DNA from: Paenibacillus sp. FSL H8-0537
GTDB taxonomy: Bacteria; Bacillota; Bacilli; Paenibacillales; Paenibacillaceae
Length of the DNA: 64,000 bases
Assembly (NCBI RefSeq): GCF_038051995.1
Contig: NZ_CP150290.1
Span: 2,842,001-2,906,000, forward strand
Direction of reading: 5' to 3'
This document shows, in pieces, positions 36,137 through 45,481 of the stretch. The notes under the pieces are model-generated. The model did no database searches. It saw only the letters and a program-made list of their open reading frames with translations, and had not been told where the DNA came from. Numbering within the stretch: position 1 is the first letter of the stretch; each line of letters begins with the position of its first letter. The translations under genes and the position numbers were made by a program.

Positions 36137-36991
36137 ATGAGGAACATTCATATTATTACCGACAGCACTTCGGATATCCCGGCTGAAAGATGTACAGAGC
36201 TGGGCATTCAGGTTATACCGCTAAAGGTGCTGTTTGGTGAAGAAACCTATTTGGATGGCGTGACGATTGGGAAGGAGCAGTTTTATGAAAAGCTGATTGC
36301 TTCGCCTGTTCTTCCGACAACCTCGCAGCCGTCTCCAGCGGAGTTTCTTGAAGTATATGAACGGATTTTGCTAGGCGATCCGGAAGCTATTATTATATCG
36401 ATTCATTTGGCGTCCGTACTCAGCGGCACTTATCAGTCGGGCGTCATTGCGAAATCGATGCTCGATGAGCAGGCGGATGTGACGGTCATTGATTCTAAGT
36501 CGGCTTCGTATGGCTATGGGGTTCAGGTAGTGACGGCAGCCCGAATGGCGCGCGAGGGGGCCTCTAAAGAGGCGATTTTGGCAGAGGTGGCTCGCCTTCA
36601 AAAGGAGCTAAGCCTTTATTTCCTCGTTGGTTCGCTGGAATTCCTCCAGAAGGGTGGCCGAATCGGCAAGGCGGCAGCGCTGTTCGGATCGATTTTGAAC
36701 ATTAAACCGATTCTTTCCCTTGATCAGGAAGGGACGGTTCAGTCCGTGGACAAGGTGCGCGGTACGAAAAAAGCGATGCTGCGCATTATGGAAATGCTAG
36801 ACAAGGATTTTGGCAATGCTCGCGTCGGGGTTGCGATTGGCTGGACGCACGGCGAGCAGACGGCGCAGGAGCTTGCGGCGCTGCTCCAAGATAAGCCGAA
36901 TGTGGCATTCATTGATTTTATAACGATTGGCGCCACGGTGGGTACCCATGTGGGTCCAAATACCTCGGCTGTATTTATGTATAAAGTGTGA
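36137..36991 (+). CDS. fakB: DegV-family fatty-acid-binding protein (FakB type)
   Basis: A 284-residue DegV/EDD-fold protein with TDSTSDIP, TSQPSPAEF, SVLSGTYQS and FLQKGGRIGKAAAL, all lining the fatty-acid site in FakB. It presents the fatty acid to FakA. In B. subtilis sdaAB and sdaAA follow yloV; here a FakB-type gene sits in that place. AAAGGGG lies 10 nt before the ATG. Confidence 0.9.
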   Translation: MRNIHIITDSTSDIPAERCTELGIQVIPLKVLFGEETYLDGVTIGKEQFYEKLIASPVLPTTSQPSPAEFLEVYERILLGDPEAIIISIHLASVLSGTYQSGVIAKSMLDEQADVTVIDSKSASYGYGVQVVTAARMAREGASKEAILAEVARLQKELSLYFLVGSLEFLQKGGRIGKAAALFGSILNIKPILSLDQEGTVQSVDKVRGTKKAMLRIMEMLDKDFGNARVGVAIGWTHGEQTAQELAALLQDKPNVAFIDFITIGATVGTHVGPNTSAVFMYKV

Positions 36992-37000
36992 GGAATGATT

Positions 37001-39055
37001 ATGATGACGCTGGAGCAATATTCCGTCCGGCAAATTAAAGGCGTGAGCGCTCCGAAGGAGCAAGAGCTTCACGCCTTTGGCGTTCATACCGTTGCTGATT
37101 TGCTGGACTATTTTCCATTTCGTTATGAGGATTATCGCGTGCGCGCGCTAGCGGATGTCAAGGACGGAGACAAAGCTACCGTACAAGGGGTTGTGCGGGG
37201 CATGCCGGTGCTGCAGCGTTACGGGAAAAATAAATCGCGGCTCACTTGTAAAATTGAGATCGACTTTTTGCTCGTTACGGCGGTATGGTTTAACCGCCAT
37301 TTTTTAAGGGATCAGCTGACGCCTGGCCGTACCATTATTTTGACAGGCAAGTGGGAGCAGCATCGCCAGCAGATGACCGTCTCGGAGTCCGAGTTTCCGG
37401 AAGGGGCTGGCTCTACCAAATCAGGGACGCTGCAGCCGGTGTATTCCGTCGGTGGGGTCATTACGCAGCCATGGATGCGCAAGACGATCAAGCAGGCTTT
37501 GCAGCAATATGGCCCGATGATCGAGGAAGTGCTGCCGTTTGAGCTTATGGAGCGGCACCGGCTCATTGCTCGCCGTGATGCAGTGCTGCACATTCACGAG
37601 CCCGGAGATATACGGGAGGGTCTCGAGGCACGGCGGCGGATGGTGTATGAGGAGCTGTTTCTATTTCAGCTGAAATTGCAGGCTTACCGAATGCTCAGCC
37701 GCAAGCGGGGTGATGGCATCGCCCATATCATTGAAGCGGAGACGATTCGGCAGTTCGCGTCTACGCTGCCGTTCGAGCTGACGGATGGGCAGAAGAAGGT
37801 CGTTAATGAACTATTGGTCGATATGCGGCAGCCTGCAAGCATGAATCGGCTGCTGCAAGGCGATGTCGGCTCGGGTAAAACGGTCGTTGCCGCCATTGCA
37901 CTCTATGGTGCGGTAAAATCCGGCCATCAAGGCGCGCTAATGGTTCCGACGGAAATATTGGCGGAGCAGCATATGCGTTCCTTGACGAAGCTGTTCGAGG
38001 GCATGGACATTGAGGTGGGACTGCTGACGGGAAGCATGACGGAGCGTCGTCGCCGCGATGTATTTGCGGGGCTTCAGATGGGGCTGATCGACATTGTCGT
38101 TGGTACGCATGCGCTCATTCAGGAGACGGTCTTTTTCCGCAGTCTCGGTCTGGTTGTAGTGGACGAGCAGCATCGCTTTGGCGTTAATCAGCGCAGCGTT
38201 TTGCGGCGCAAAGGAATGAATCCCGATGTGCTGACGATGACGGCGACGCCGATTCCGCGAACGCTGGCCATTACGGCTTTCGGGGATATGGATGTATCGA
38301 CAATTCGCGAGCGTCCGCATGGGCGCAAGCCGATCAAAACGTATTGGGTCAAGCATAGCATGATGGACCGGGTGCTTGGCTTTATTCGCCGCGAGGTAGG
38401 AGAGGGCAGACAGGCCTATATGATATGCCCGCTCATTGAGGAATCGGAGAAGCTGGATGTGCAAAATGCCATTGACCAGTATATGCAGGTGCAGCAAGCC
38501 TTTCCCGATCTGAAAATCGGCCTGCTGCATGGGCGCCTAAGCGCGGCGGAGAAAGAGCAGGTCATGAGCTCCTTCGGTACGAACGAGCTGCATGTACTCG
38601 TAGCTACGACCGTTGTTGAGGTAGGCGTCGATGTTCCGAATGCGACGCTGATGATCGTTATGGATGCGGAGCGGTTCGGCTTGTCACAGCTGCATCAGCT
38701 GCGGGGCCGGGTTGGCCGTGGCGCCCATCAATCCTATTGCGTGCTAGTCGCTGATCCCAAGTCGGAGACAGGGCGCGAGCGCATGAAGGTCATGACGGAA
38801 ACAGATGACGGCTTTGAGGTGGCGCGCCGTGACCTCGAAATCCGGGGGCCGGGCGATTTTTTCGGAACGAAGCAGAGCGGTCTGCCAGAATTTCGTGTCG
38901 CGGACATGGCGGCGGACTTCGAAGTGCTGGAAATGGCGCGGGACGACGCGGCTGAACTGTGCGCCCGCGACGATTTTTGGGACAATCCGGCCTATGCAAG
39001 AATACAGGCGAAGCTGAATCGTGATCAACTTTTTCAAGGAGAACAGCTCGATTAG
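37001..39055 (+). CDS. recG: ATP-dependent DNA helicase RecG
   Basis: A 684-residue fork-reversal and Holliday-junction helicase. It has an N-terminal wedge/OB domain, Walker A GDVGSGKT (about residue 287), VVDEQHRFGV, TATPIPRT and the C-terminal motif QLHQLRGRVGRG. In-frame ATGs occur at 36995, 37001 and 37004. The AGGA site at 36991 is too close to the first, so 37001 or 37004 is more likely. Confidence 0.95.
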   Translation: MMTLEQYSVRQIKGVSAPKEQELHAFGVHTVADLLDYFPFRYEDYRVRALADVKDGDKATVQGVVRGMPVLQRYGKNKSRLTCKIEIDFLLVTAVWFNRHFLRDQLTPGRTIILTGKWEQHRQQMTVSESEFPEGAGSTKSGTLQPVYSVGGVITQPWMRKTIKQALQQYGPMIEEVLPFELMERHRLIARRDAVLHIHEPGDIREGLEARRRMVYEELFLFQLKLQAYRMLSRKRGDGIAHIIEAETIRQFASTLPFELTDGQKKVVNELLVDMRQPASMNRLLQGDVGSGKTVVAAIALYGAVKSGHQGALMVPTEILAEQHMRSLTKLFEGMDIEVGLLTGSMTERRRRDVFAGLQMGLIDIVVGTHALIQETVFFRSLGLVVVDEQHRFGVNQRSVLRRKGMNPDVLTMTATPIPRTLAITAFGDMDVSTIRERPHGRKPIKTYWVKHSMMDRVLGFIRREVGEGRQAYMICPLIEESEKLDVQNAIDQYMQVQQAFPDLKIGLLHGRLSAAEKEQVMSSFGTNELHVLVATTVVEVGVDVPNATLMIVMDAERFGLSQLHQLRGRVGRGAHQSYCVLVADPKSETGRERMKVMTETDDGFEVARRDLEIRGPGDFFGTKQSGLPEFRVADMAADFEVLEMARDDAAELCARDDFWDNPAYARIQAKLNRDQLFQGEQLD

Positions 39056-39126
39056 GAAATATCCGGGAACCTTTGGCATATAGTTAAACGTGAAAACGGT
39101 ATGCCAAGATGGAGGTGTCTGGAACA

Positions 39127-39414
39127 TTGAGCTACCAAAAGTACGGTATCCGCCAGCAACTGGTCGAACGTATTAAAGGCAAGCTGAAAAATCCGCTCAT
39201 GAAGGATCGCGTGCGCTTGCTGCTCGCTAACGTAACTAAATTCGACCTGCAGGATCGCGTCAAAGTTAGAAAGCTGGTGAAATCGACTGCCAGTATCCTG
39301 CAGGAGCCGCTTACGGATACGCAGGAGGAGCAGATCGTCGCTTTCGTTCTCGCCCAGAAGATCGACCCAAACAATACGTTTCACTTGCTCAAGCTTTGGG
39401 GCATGTTTCGCTGA
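39127..39414 (+). CDS. spoVIF: Stage VI sporulation protein F-like (SpoVIF family)
   Basis: A 95-residue protein. By eye it shares the layout of B. subtilis SpoVIF: a basic N-terminal helix, the VTKFDLQD.VKVRKLVKS segment, and P-x5-EE-x-I-V for the C-terminal half. SpoVIF assists late spore coat assembly. I chose a TTG start at 39127 because GGAGGTG lies 9 nt upstream. The in-frame ATG at 39109 contains that site and has no site of its own. Confidence 0.75.
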   Translation: MSYQKYGIRQQLVERIKGKLKNPLMKDRVRLLLANVTKFDLQDRVKVRKLVKSTASILQEPLTDTQEEQIVAFVLAQKIDPNNTFHLLKLWGMFR

Positions 39415-39437
39415 CCGTCTGCGGTCAGCTTTTTTTT
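39410..39437 (+). terminator. Intrinsic terminator after the SpoVIF-like gene
   Basis: CTGACCG/CGGTCAG stem followed by an uninterrupted T-tract. Confidence 0.9.
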
Positions 39438-39749
39438 GTTGCTTTTAGGAGATGATCATGCTTCTTATGCAACTCTATTTATCTATTATTTCCCCCATAT
39501 TTTCCGTTTTTTGAAATGACTAGTTCTATCTACGGCGAACGATTATAGGACAGACGCCAATTGCATTGCAATAGTAATCAGTAACTCACATTTGGGGTGA
39601 TTTAGAGGTTTGGATGATTATCGTTTGCTAGTCTGGATAATCACTAGATTGGTTCTTTAGAGTTTTGCGGTGACAGTCGTTGAGTTGGATTAGTATTCGC
39701 CCATAGAATGGAATCATGTACAGAAAACGGAAGAGAAAGGGGCGATCAG
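39438..39749. other. Leader region of the pectinolytic gene
   Basis: No gene seen. A short inverted repeat ATTGC-ATT-GCAAT (near 39560) could be an operator. The binding site AAAGGGG (39736-39742) precedes the ATG at 39750. No confident promoter was found. Confidence 0.35.
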
Positions 39750-42700
39750 ATGGTTAACAGATTGTGGAACGTGTGCAGGAAATGGACAGCGCTGACACTT
39801 GCGGGTGCTATGCTACTCGCAGCTGTGCCGTTGCCGGCGGCTGCCAGTGATATGAAAGAATGGGAGGAAGCAGTCTCCCTTGGAACGTTGTCGGAACCGG
39901 AGATTTCCAGCGCCAGCGAAGAGGTCGAGTTAAAGAGCTGGGCGCAAAAGGATTTCTCGTTGCAAATTGGAAATGTCATTGTAAATGTTACTGGTGCACT
40001 GTCGGCCGAATCCGCCTCATCCCTTACAATTCCAACGGGCCTAGTGCATTACGCCAAAAGTGAAAGCGCTTCAATAAGTTTGGATCTGAGCGGCAACGAG
40101 CTAGACGACTCAGACCTGACCAATCTGAGTACAGCTGTCGTATCCAAGCTCGCCATCGTGCCGGGCACGAACGAGCTTGTTGCCACGTTTGCGGATCAGA
40201 GCACTTATCCGGTTGAATACCGTGTTCATGTGAAGGATCAGAGCGTGTTTGAGACACCGTCTAGCTCCAGCGACTACTCCTTCGATCTGGTCGCTGGTGA
40301 CCATGCCGGAGCGCTGGGCAGCCCGCCTGATGTGAAAGTGCAGCAAGCCATGCCCGCTGAAATCGACCCGGACAATACGTTGACGGTTGCGCCTCAAGGA
40401 CAGCGGCTTATTGTCGGGCATACGAACGGCAATGCGAATATCGGCTCCCTGAGCGGCATCAGCTATTACGTCTTCGACGCGAGAGAGGATGCAGCCACGA
40501 TTGAAGCGGATATTCAGATTAAGTCAGTCGGCAATTCAAGCAATAAGGGCGTATTCTTCGGCATGTTCGACAGCGGGAATAGCATCTCGCGAATCGCAAC
40601 CATTGGGATGAGGGGGAACAAAACCCTCCGAAATGTGTACAGCAAGAGCGGAAGCCCGAATACGCCAAGCGCGGGAAGCATGAACCTTACTTATCAAATT
40701 GGGGATACGATTCGTATGGTGAATCAGAAGCAGGCTGGCGGCTGGTATTCGGAGGCAACTCTAAGCAAGCAAACATACAGTGCTTTAATTGAATACAGGA
40801 ATATTGCGCTAGATGGCGGAGAGGAGGAAAGGCTGAAATACGGCTTCGCATTCTCCGATGTCGAGGCGGTTATTCGAAATCTTGTGTTTAAGGATGAGCA
40901 AGGGAATGTGCTGTATGATCAGAACGATGCTTATGCCGCCATCGGCGATGCTCCGAAGGCAACCGGGATTGCACAGCCCGTGCTGTCTGAAGACAGAACG
41001 CAAATTTCCTTATCCTGGAACGGTGATACGCCGAGTGCGGATGATGACGCAGCTTACGTCGTCGAAATGTCAACCGACGGCGGAGCAACCTATAAGATCA
41101 TAGCCGATCAGTTGAAGGACAAATTCTACATGGCAACCGTGGAGGCAAGCGGCTTCTATCAGTTCAAAGTGTACGGCATAGCAGGCGCTATCCGTACGGA
41201 GCCGGTCATATCCGCCACGGTTGCGGTAGTCGAGCCGCTTGCGGCCCCGGTCGCCACAATCGAGAGCGGCGACGGAAAGCTGACGCTTCATTGGAACAGC
41301 GTGAATGAGGCCGCCACATACGCCATCTACCGCAGATCTTCTGATCAGAGCGAATATGCTCTGCTGGCCAAGGAATTAATGGCAACAACCTATACAGATA
41401 CAGATGTCATAAATGAAATGCCATATTATTACTACGTTGTGGCGAATTCGGCGATCAATTCCAGCAACGGCTCGGTACCGGTATTGTCCGTGCCTTCTGC
41501 GGGGCATACGGGAGAATACGTATATGAAGACGCAGCGGCTGAACTATTCATCACGAAAAAATCTTATGACACGGTGTTTGCGGACAAAGCAACGCTTGAG
41601 GGTGTCGTCGACCGCAGCGGCACGTTGAGACTGCTTGTCAACAGTGTCGAGCAGGAACAGCTCAAGCTGAACCCGAAGGAAGCGTTCGGCTTCCGAGCCC
41701 TGCTGATGCAGGGACGCAATGATGTTACCCTCCTCTTCACGGATCAGAGTGGGAATACGACCAGATCGTCCTTCAACTTTGTATATTTAACTCATTACGA
41801 TGCGATTGTCGATGCCGCCTATCAGGGTCTGCAAGGAGGGCTGTCGGAGGAGCAGCCCGGTGTCAAGCTTTACAGCACTGTGCAAGCAGCCGTTGATGCC
41901 GTACCTGCCGATAATTCGGAACGTACCGTTATTTTAATCAAGGAAGGCAGCTACGACGAGCACCTTAGAATTTCTGCGCCTAACATCAGCCTGATTGGCG
42001 AGGATCGGGATCAAGTCAATATCAACTTCTACGATCCGGTTCTGTCGCCGGAAGGTGGCAGCACCGCAGATAGGAATGCGGTATATATTCTGGAAAGCGC
42101 TGCGAACTTCTCCGCAGAGAATCTGACTTTTGAGAATACGTACCGCTACTTGGGTGATGGCTCCAAATCCAACGAATCAGCCGATGCGCTGCGGGTAGAT
42201 GCGGATCAGAGCACCTTTGTCCATGTGAAGCTGATCGGTTATCAGGATACGCTGTATGCCAGCAAAAATCGTCAATATTATTACAAGAGCTACATTATTG
42301 GTAATGTGGACTTTATTTACGGAGACGCACAGGCGTTGTTTAATGATTCGGATATCGTCTTCCGATATCATCCCATGAGGAACAGCGGCTACGTAACCGC
42401 TCCGAGAACGGCTGCCGACAAGTCATACGGTTATATTTTCAACAATAGCCGAATTATTGCCGAGGAAGGAGCCTCCGGCACGAAATATTTACTCGCGCGG
42501 CCTTGGGGACCGGATGGTGCCGCAACATTCATCAATATGTATATGAGCGGGATTGTGAACAAGCAAGCGCCGTATACAGATATGAGCGGCAACCTGGCGG
42601 TAAAGGCGCGCTTCAATGAATACTACACCTATGGAGACGGCTTCGCGATTCATAGCGGACGGCCACAAATTTCAAAGATCCAGGCGGAGAAGATGCTCAC

Positions 42701-45089
42701 GCCCTCCTTCCTTGGGTGGGACCCTTATGAGACGGTTATTGCTAGATCACAAGGCGACTATGTTGGGAATAGGACAACCGTCGCTGAGGAGAAGTTCGTC
42801 GAGTCCACCTATGTGTTTGACAAAGCTAGCCCCGACTCCTCCGATGATACCGGACTTGGCCGCTATGCTCTGGAGGGCTACGCAGCGTCTAGGCAGGTAA
42901 CGGGCGGCGGGCTGCTGCTGGAGACATCGGCGAACTACCATAAGGTTGCAACACCTGAGCAATTTCTAAGCGCGCTCGCCGGGGCAAAGGACACAGGTAA
43001 GGCAGCAGTCATTGAACTGCTCGGCGATATTGCGCTTGGTTCCGAGGAAATCGGGGATGCGATTACGAAATACGGCAGACTCATTCAGCCGGCCCAGCAT
43101 CAACCGCTGCTGCATCCGAAGCTGAAAAAGTCTGGTATTTCTACGCTCCGGCTTGAGGGCTTGAGCGGTCTTACGATTTTCTCCCAGAACGGAGCAAAGC
43201 TGACTCACGTAAAAATAGAAATCAACGGCTCAAGCAATATCATCATTCGGAATTTAGTGTTCGACGAGTTGTGGGAGTGGGACGAGCAGACGGGCGGCGA
43301 CTATGACCGCAATGATTGGGATTATATTACTGTCCAGGAAGGCAGTACAGGCATCTGGATCGATCATAGCACCTTCTATAAAGCGTATGACGGCATCGTT
43401 GACATAAAAAAAGCCACAGACACAGATACAACCGATGTTACGATTTCGTGGAGTCGGTTTCTACCTGAAAGCGAAGGCTCGTTCTTCCATGATATGATGG
43501 AACTGCTAGAGGCCAATCCGGAGCAATACCCTTATTACAATAAGCTGCTGACCGAGTTCGGCATGACCAAGGAGCAAGCACGCTCCTTTGCAGCGGCGCA
43601 GAAGAAAACTCATCTAATCGGCGCTTCGGATACGGAGGCCAATCAAAAGAATTTAAGAATTACGCTGGCCAACAACTATTACCTTAACTCTATGGACCGG
43701 ATTCCACGGCTCCGTGCAGGCTCCGGCCATGTATACAACACAATTATGGATGCGTCCGCGCTGCTGGCGCTACGCCAGTCGCTTGCGAACGAACAGGCGC
43801 AACCAAAGGTCGTCAGCAACGGCGCAATTTCGACCGTAGGAGCTTCTCTGCTGATTGAGAATTCCGATATTCGCGGTATTGTCAAAGCGCTGCTAAGCGG
43901 CAATGGGGCGAGTCCAGCCGGTTATATAGGCGCTGTCGACACGTTATACACCCTAAATGGGATTCCAGCAAGCTTGATGGTAACTGATGAGTCCCAGGCC
44001 AGACTTACGCTGGATGCGACCGCATTTAAGAGCAAGCTTCCTTATCATTATCAGCTGTATGAAGCAGAGCAACTGGACAGACTGGTGCTTCCGTATGCAG
44101 GAGCTGGCAAGCTGAAGCTGCTGCCGGTGCAGTGGGCGAAAACCTCCTACAACGATTCCTCTGATCCGACCCAGCCGACTACGCCGTCGTCAGGCGGAGG
44201 CCAACACGGAAATGATCAAGGAAACGGCAGCAGCAATACATCCGTCGGCACGAGCAGCGGCGTCGAGCAGCCATCCATCGCTCAGGTCAAGGCCGCTTTC
44301 GAGAAGCTGAGCGACGCAGAGCAGCAGAAGCTGGCGACCTCTATAGAGGAATTTCTGCCGTATACCTGGTCCTCCGAGCAGGGGTTAACGATCAAGCTAC
44401 TTGCCTCGTTGACGAATCATGCGTTTACGAACGAGGAGCTGGCGATCATTGCCGCGAATCCGGTAGAAGCGCTGAAGGCGCTGGGTATCCATATTGAAGG
44501 CCGCTATCGCGTGCTCAAGCTCCCGTCCTCAACGAGCGCCAGCTTCAAAGACGCAGATGATCGACATTGGGCGTTAGCCTCTATCCGTGAGGCCGCTAGG
44601 CTTGGCTTAGTAAGCGGCATGCCAAATGGCACGATTGCTCCGAACCAGCCGCTCCGGACAGCGGATGCTTTCACCTTCTTGGACCGCGTGTTTATGAAAA
44701 GCGGTCTGGTCGCTAGCTCGCTGCCAAGAAGTACGGTCGAGCGGTACGTAACAGATAAATCGCACTGGTCCTTCTACGCCACGGCCTCGATCGGCGCAAA
44801 GCTCAGCGAGCAGACGCTGAGGGCTGCCAGCAGTCTGGGAGAGGAGCCGATCACCAGAGAGCTGCTTGCGCAGGTGATCTACGAAACGACCAGAGGCAGT
44901 CTTGACCCTGTCAGAGATGCGCAGACATTTGCCGACATTGCTAGCTCGCCATACCGGGAAGGCATTGAATATTCCGTGAGGGTGGGAGTGCTTTACGGCG
45001 TCTCTGCGTCGACAATGGAGCCTGACCGAGCGCTGACAAGAGCTGAGATGATTGCGATTATAGTCAGACTAAGCGAGCGGCTGTCATAA
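39750..45089 (+). CDS. SLH-anchored bifunctional pectin methylesterase (CE8) / pectate lyase (PL1)
   Basis: A 1779-residue secreted enzyme. Residues 1-34 are a signal peptide. Residues about 50-400 are a beta-rich region of unclear fold. Two FnIII-like domains lie at about 403-490 and 497-585. CE8 spans about 685-1010, with catalytic aspartates Asp833 (GYQDTLY) and Asp854 (NVDFIYGD) and Arg917/Trp919 (ARPWG). PL1 spans about 1047-1463, with calcium-site and catalytic candidates Asp1205 (WIDHS), Asp1218 (VDIKK) and Arg1317/Arg1320 (RIPRLR). A Gly/Ser/Thr linker follows, then three SLH modules from about 1598 (HWALASIREAARLGLVSG, HWSFYATASIGA, YREGIEYSVRVGVLYG). It would demethylate pectin and cleave the product at the cell surface. 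Monocistronic. Confidence 0.93.
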   Translation: MVNRLWNVCRKWTALTLAGAMLLAAVPLPAAASDMKEWEEAVSLGTLSEPEISSASEEVELKSWAQKDFSLQIGNVIVNVTGALSAESASSLTIPTGLVHYAKSESASISLDLSGNELDDSDLTNLSTAVVSKLAIVPGTNELVATFADQSTYPVEYRVHVKDQSVFETPSSSSDYSFDLVAGDHAGALGSPPDVKVQQAMPAEIDPDNTLTVAPQGQRLIVGHTNGNANIGSLSGISYYVFDAREDAATIEADIQIKSVGNSSNKGVFFGMFDSGNSISRIATIGMRGNKTLRNVYSKSGSPNTPSAGSMNLTYQIGDTIRMVNQKQAGGWYSEATLSKQTYSALIEYRNIALDGGEEERLKYGFAFSDVEAVIRNLVFKDEQGNVLYDQNDAYAAIGDAPKATGIAQPVLSEDRTQISLSWNGDTPSADDDAAYVVEMSTDGGATYKIIADQLKDKFYMATVEASGFYQFKVYGIAGAIRTEPVISATVAVVEPLAAPVATIESGDGKLTLHWNSVNEAATYAIYRRSSDQSEYALLAKELMATTYTDTDVINEMPYYYYVVANSAINSSNGSVPVLSVPSAGHTGEYVYEDAAAELFITKKSYDTVFADKATLEGVVDRSGTLRLLVNSVEQEQLKLNPKEAFGFRALLMQGRNDVTLLFTDQSGNTTRSSFNFVYLTHYDAIVDAAYQGLQGGLSEEQPGVKLYSTVQAAVDAVPADNSERTVILIKEGSYDEHLRISAPNISLIGEDRDQVNINFYDPVLSPEGGSTADRNAVYILESAANFSAENLTFENTYRYLGDGSKSNESADALRVDADQSTFVHVKLIGYQDTLYASKNRQYYYKSYIIGNVDFIYGDAQALFNDSDIVFRYHPMRNSGYVTAPRTAADKSYGYIFNNSRIIAEEGASGTKYLLARPWGPDGAATFINMYMSGIVNKQAPYTDMSGNLAVKARFNEYYTYGDGFAIHSGRPQISKIQAEKMLTPSFLGWDPYETVIARSQGDYVGNRTTVAEEKFVESTYVFDKASPDSSDDTGLGRYALEGYAASRQVTGGGLLLETSANYHKVATPEQFLSALAGAKDTGKAAVIELLGDIALGSEEIGDAITKYGRLIQPAQHQPLLHPKLKKSGISTLRLEGLSGLTIFSQNGAKLTHVKIEINGSSNIIIRNLVFDELWEWDEQTGGDYDRNDWDYITVQEGSTGIWIDHSTFYKAYDGIVDIKKATDTDTTDVTISWSRFLPESEGSFFHDMMELLEANPEQYPYYNKLLTEFGMTKEQARSFAAAQKKTHLIGASDTEANQKNLRITLANNYYLNSMDRIPRLRAGSGHVYNTIMDASALLALRQSLANEQAQPKVVSNGAISTVGASLLIENSDIRGIVKALLSGNGASPAGYIGAVDTLYTLNGIPASLMVTDESQARLTLDATAFKSKLPYHYQLYEAEQLDRLVLPYAGAGKLKLLPVQWAKTSYNDSSDPTQPTTPSSGGGQHGNDQGNGSSNTSVGTSSGVEQPSIAQVKAAFEKLSDAEQQKLATSIEEFLPYTWSSEQGLTIKLLASLTNHAFTNEELAIIAANPVEALKALGIHIEGRYRVLKLPSSTSASFKDADDRHWALASIREAARLGLVSGMPNGTIAPNQPLRTADAFTFLDRVFMKSGLVASSLPRSTVERYVTDKSHWSFYATASIGAKLSEQTLRAASSLGEEPITRELLAQVIYETTRGSLDPVRDAQTFADIASSPYREGIEYSVRVGVLYGVSASTMEPDRALTRAEMIAIIVRLSERLS

Positions 45090-45123
45090 CCCCCAAGAAG
45101 GCATCTGCCCTTCAAACTAATTT

Positions 45124-45167
45124 AAAGGTACAACTACTCAAGAAGCAGGAGTAGGTTGTACCTTTTT
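45124..45167 (+). terminator. Intrinsic terminator after the pectinase gene
   Basis: AAAGGTACAACTACTC pairs with GAGTAGGTTGTACCTTT, then a T-tract. The following 45168-45481 stretch shows only the ribosome-binding site of the next gene. Confidence 0.9.
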
Positions 45168-45481
45168 CTTTCTCTCTAAGAAATGGATTTTTTTGTGCAA
45201 AACCAAAATATACATAATCATCTGATGAAAATAATACAACGCTTACCAGCGGGCCTGGAAGCGGATGGAACAAAGAAGTGTTTATTGGAATAAACGAGCA
45301 TTCTCAAAAGGAGTCATGAAAAGCCCGTTGCTCCTTTATGCGGGGAAGAGGCCGGCTACAAGACGGAATCATCGGTGGAGTCGTTGGCGGATACTGCTGT
45401 TCTTTTCTGGCAAGACTATCTTTTTAGCATAATTGCAGCTTTTGGAATAGGAAGTTAGCGATAAAGGATGGAGGAGAGTTC

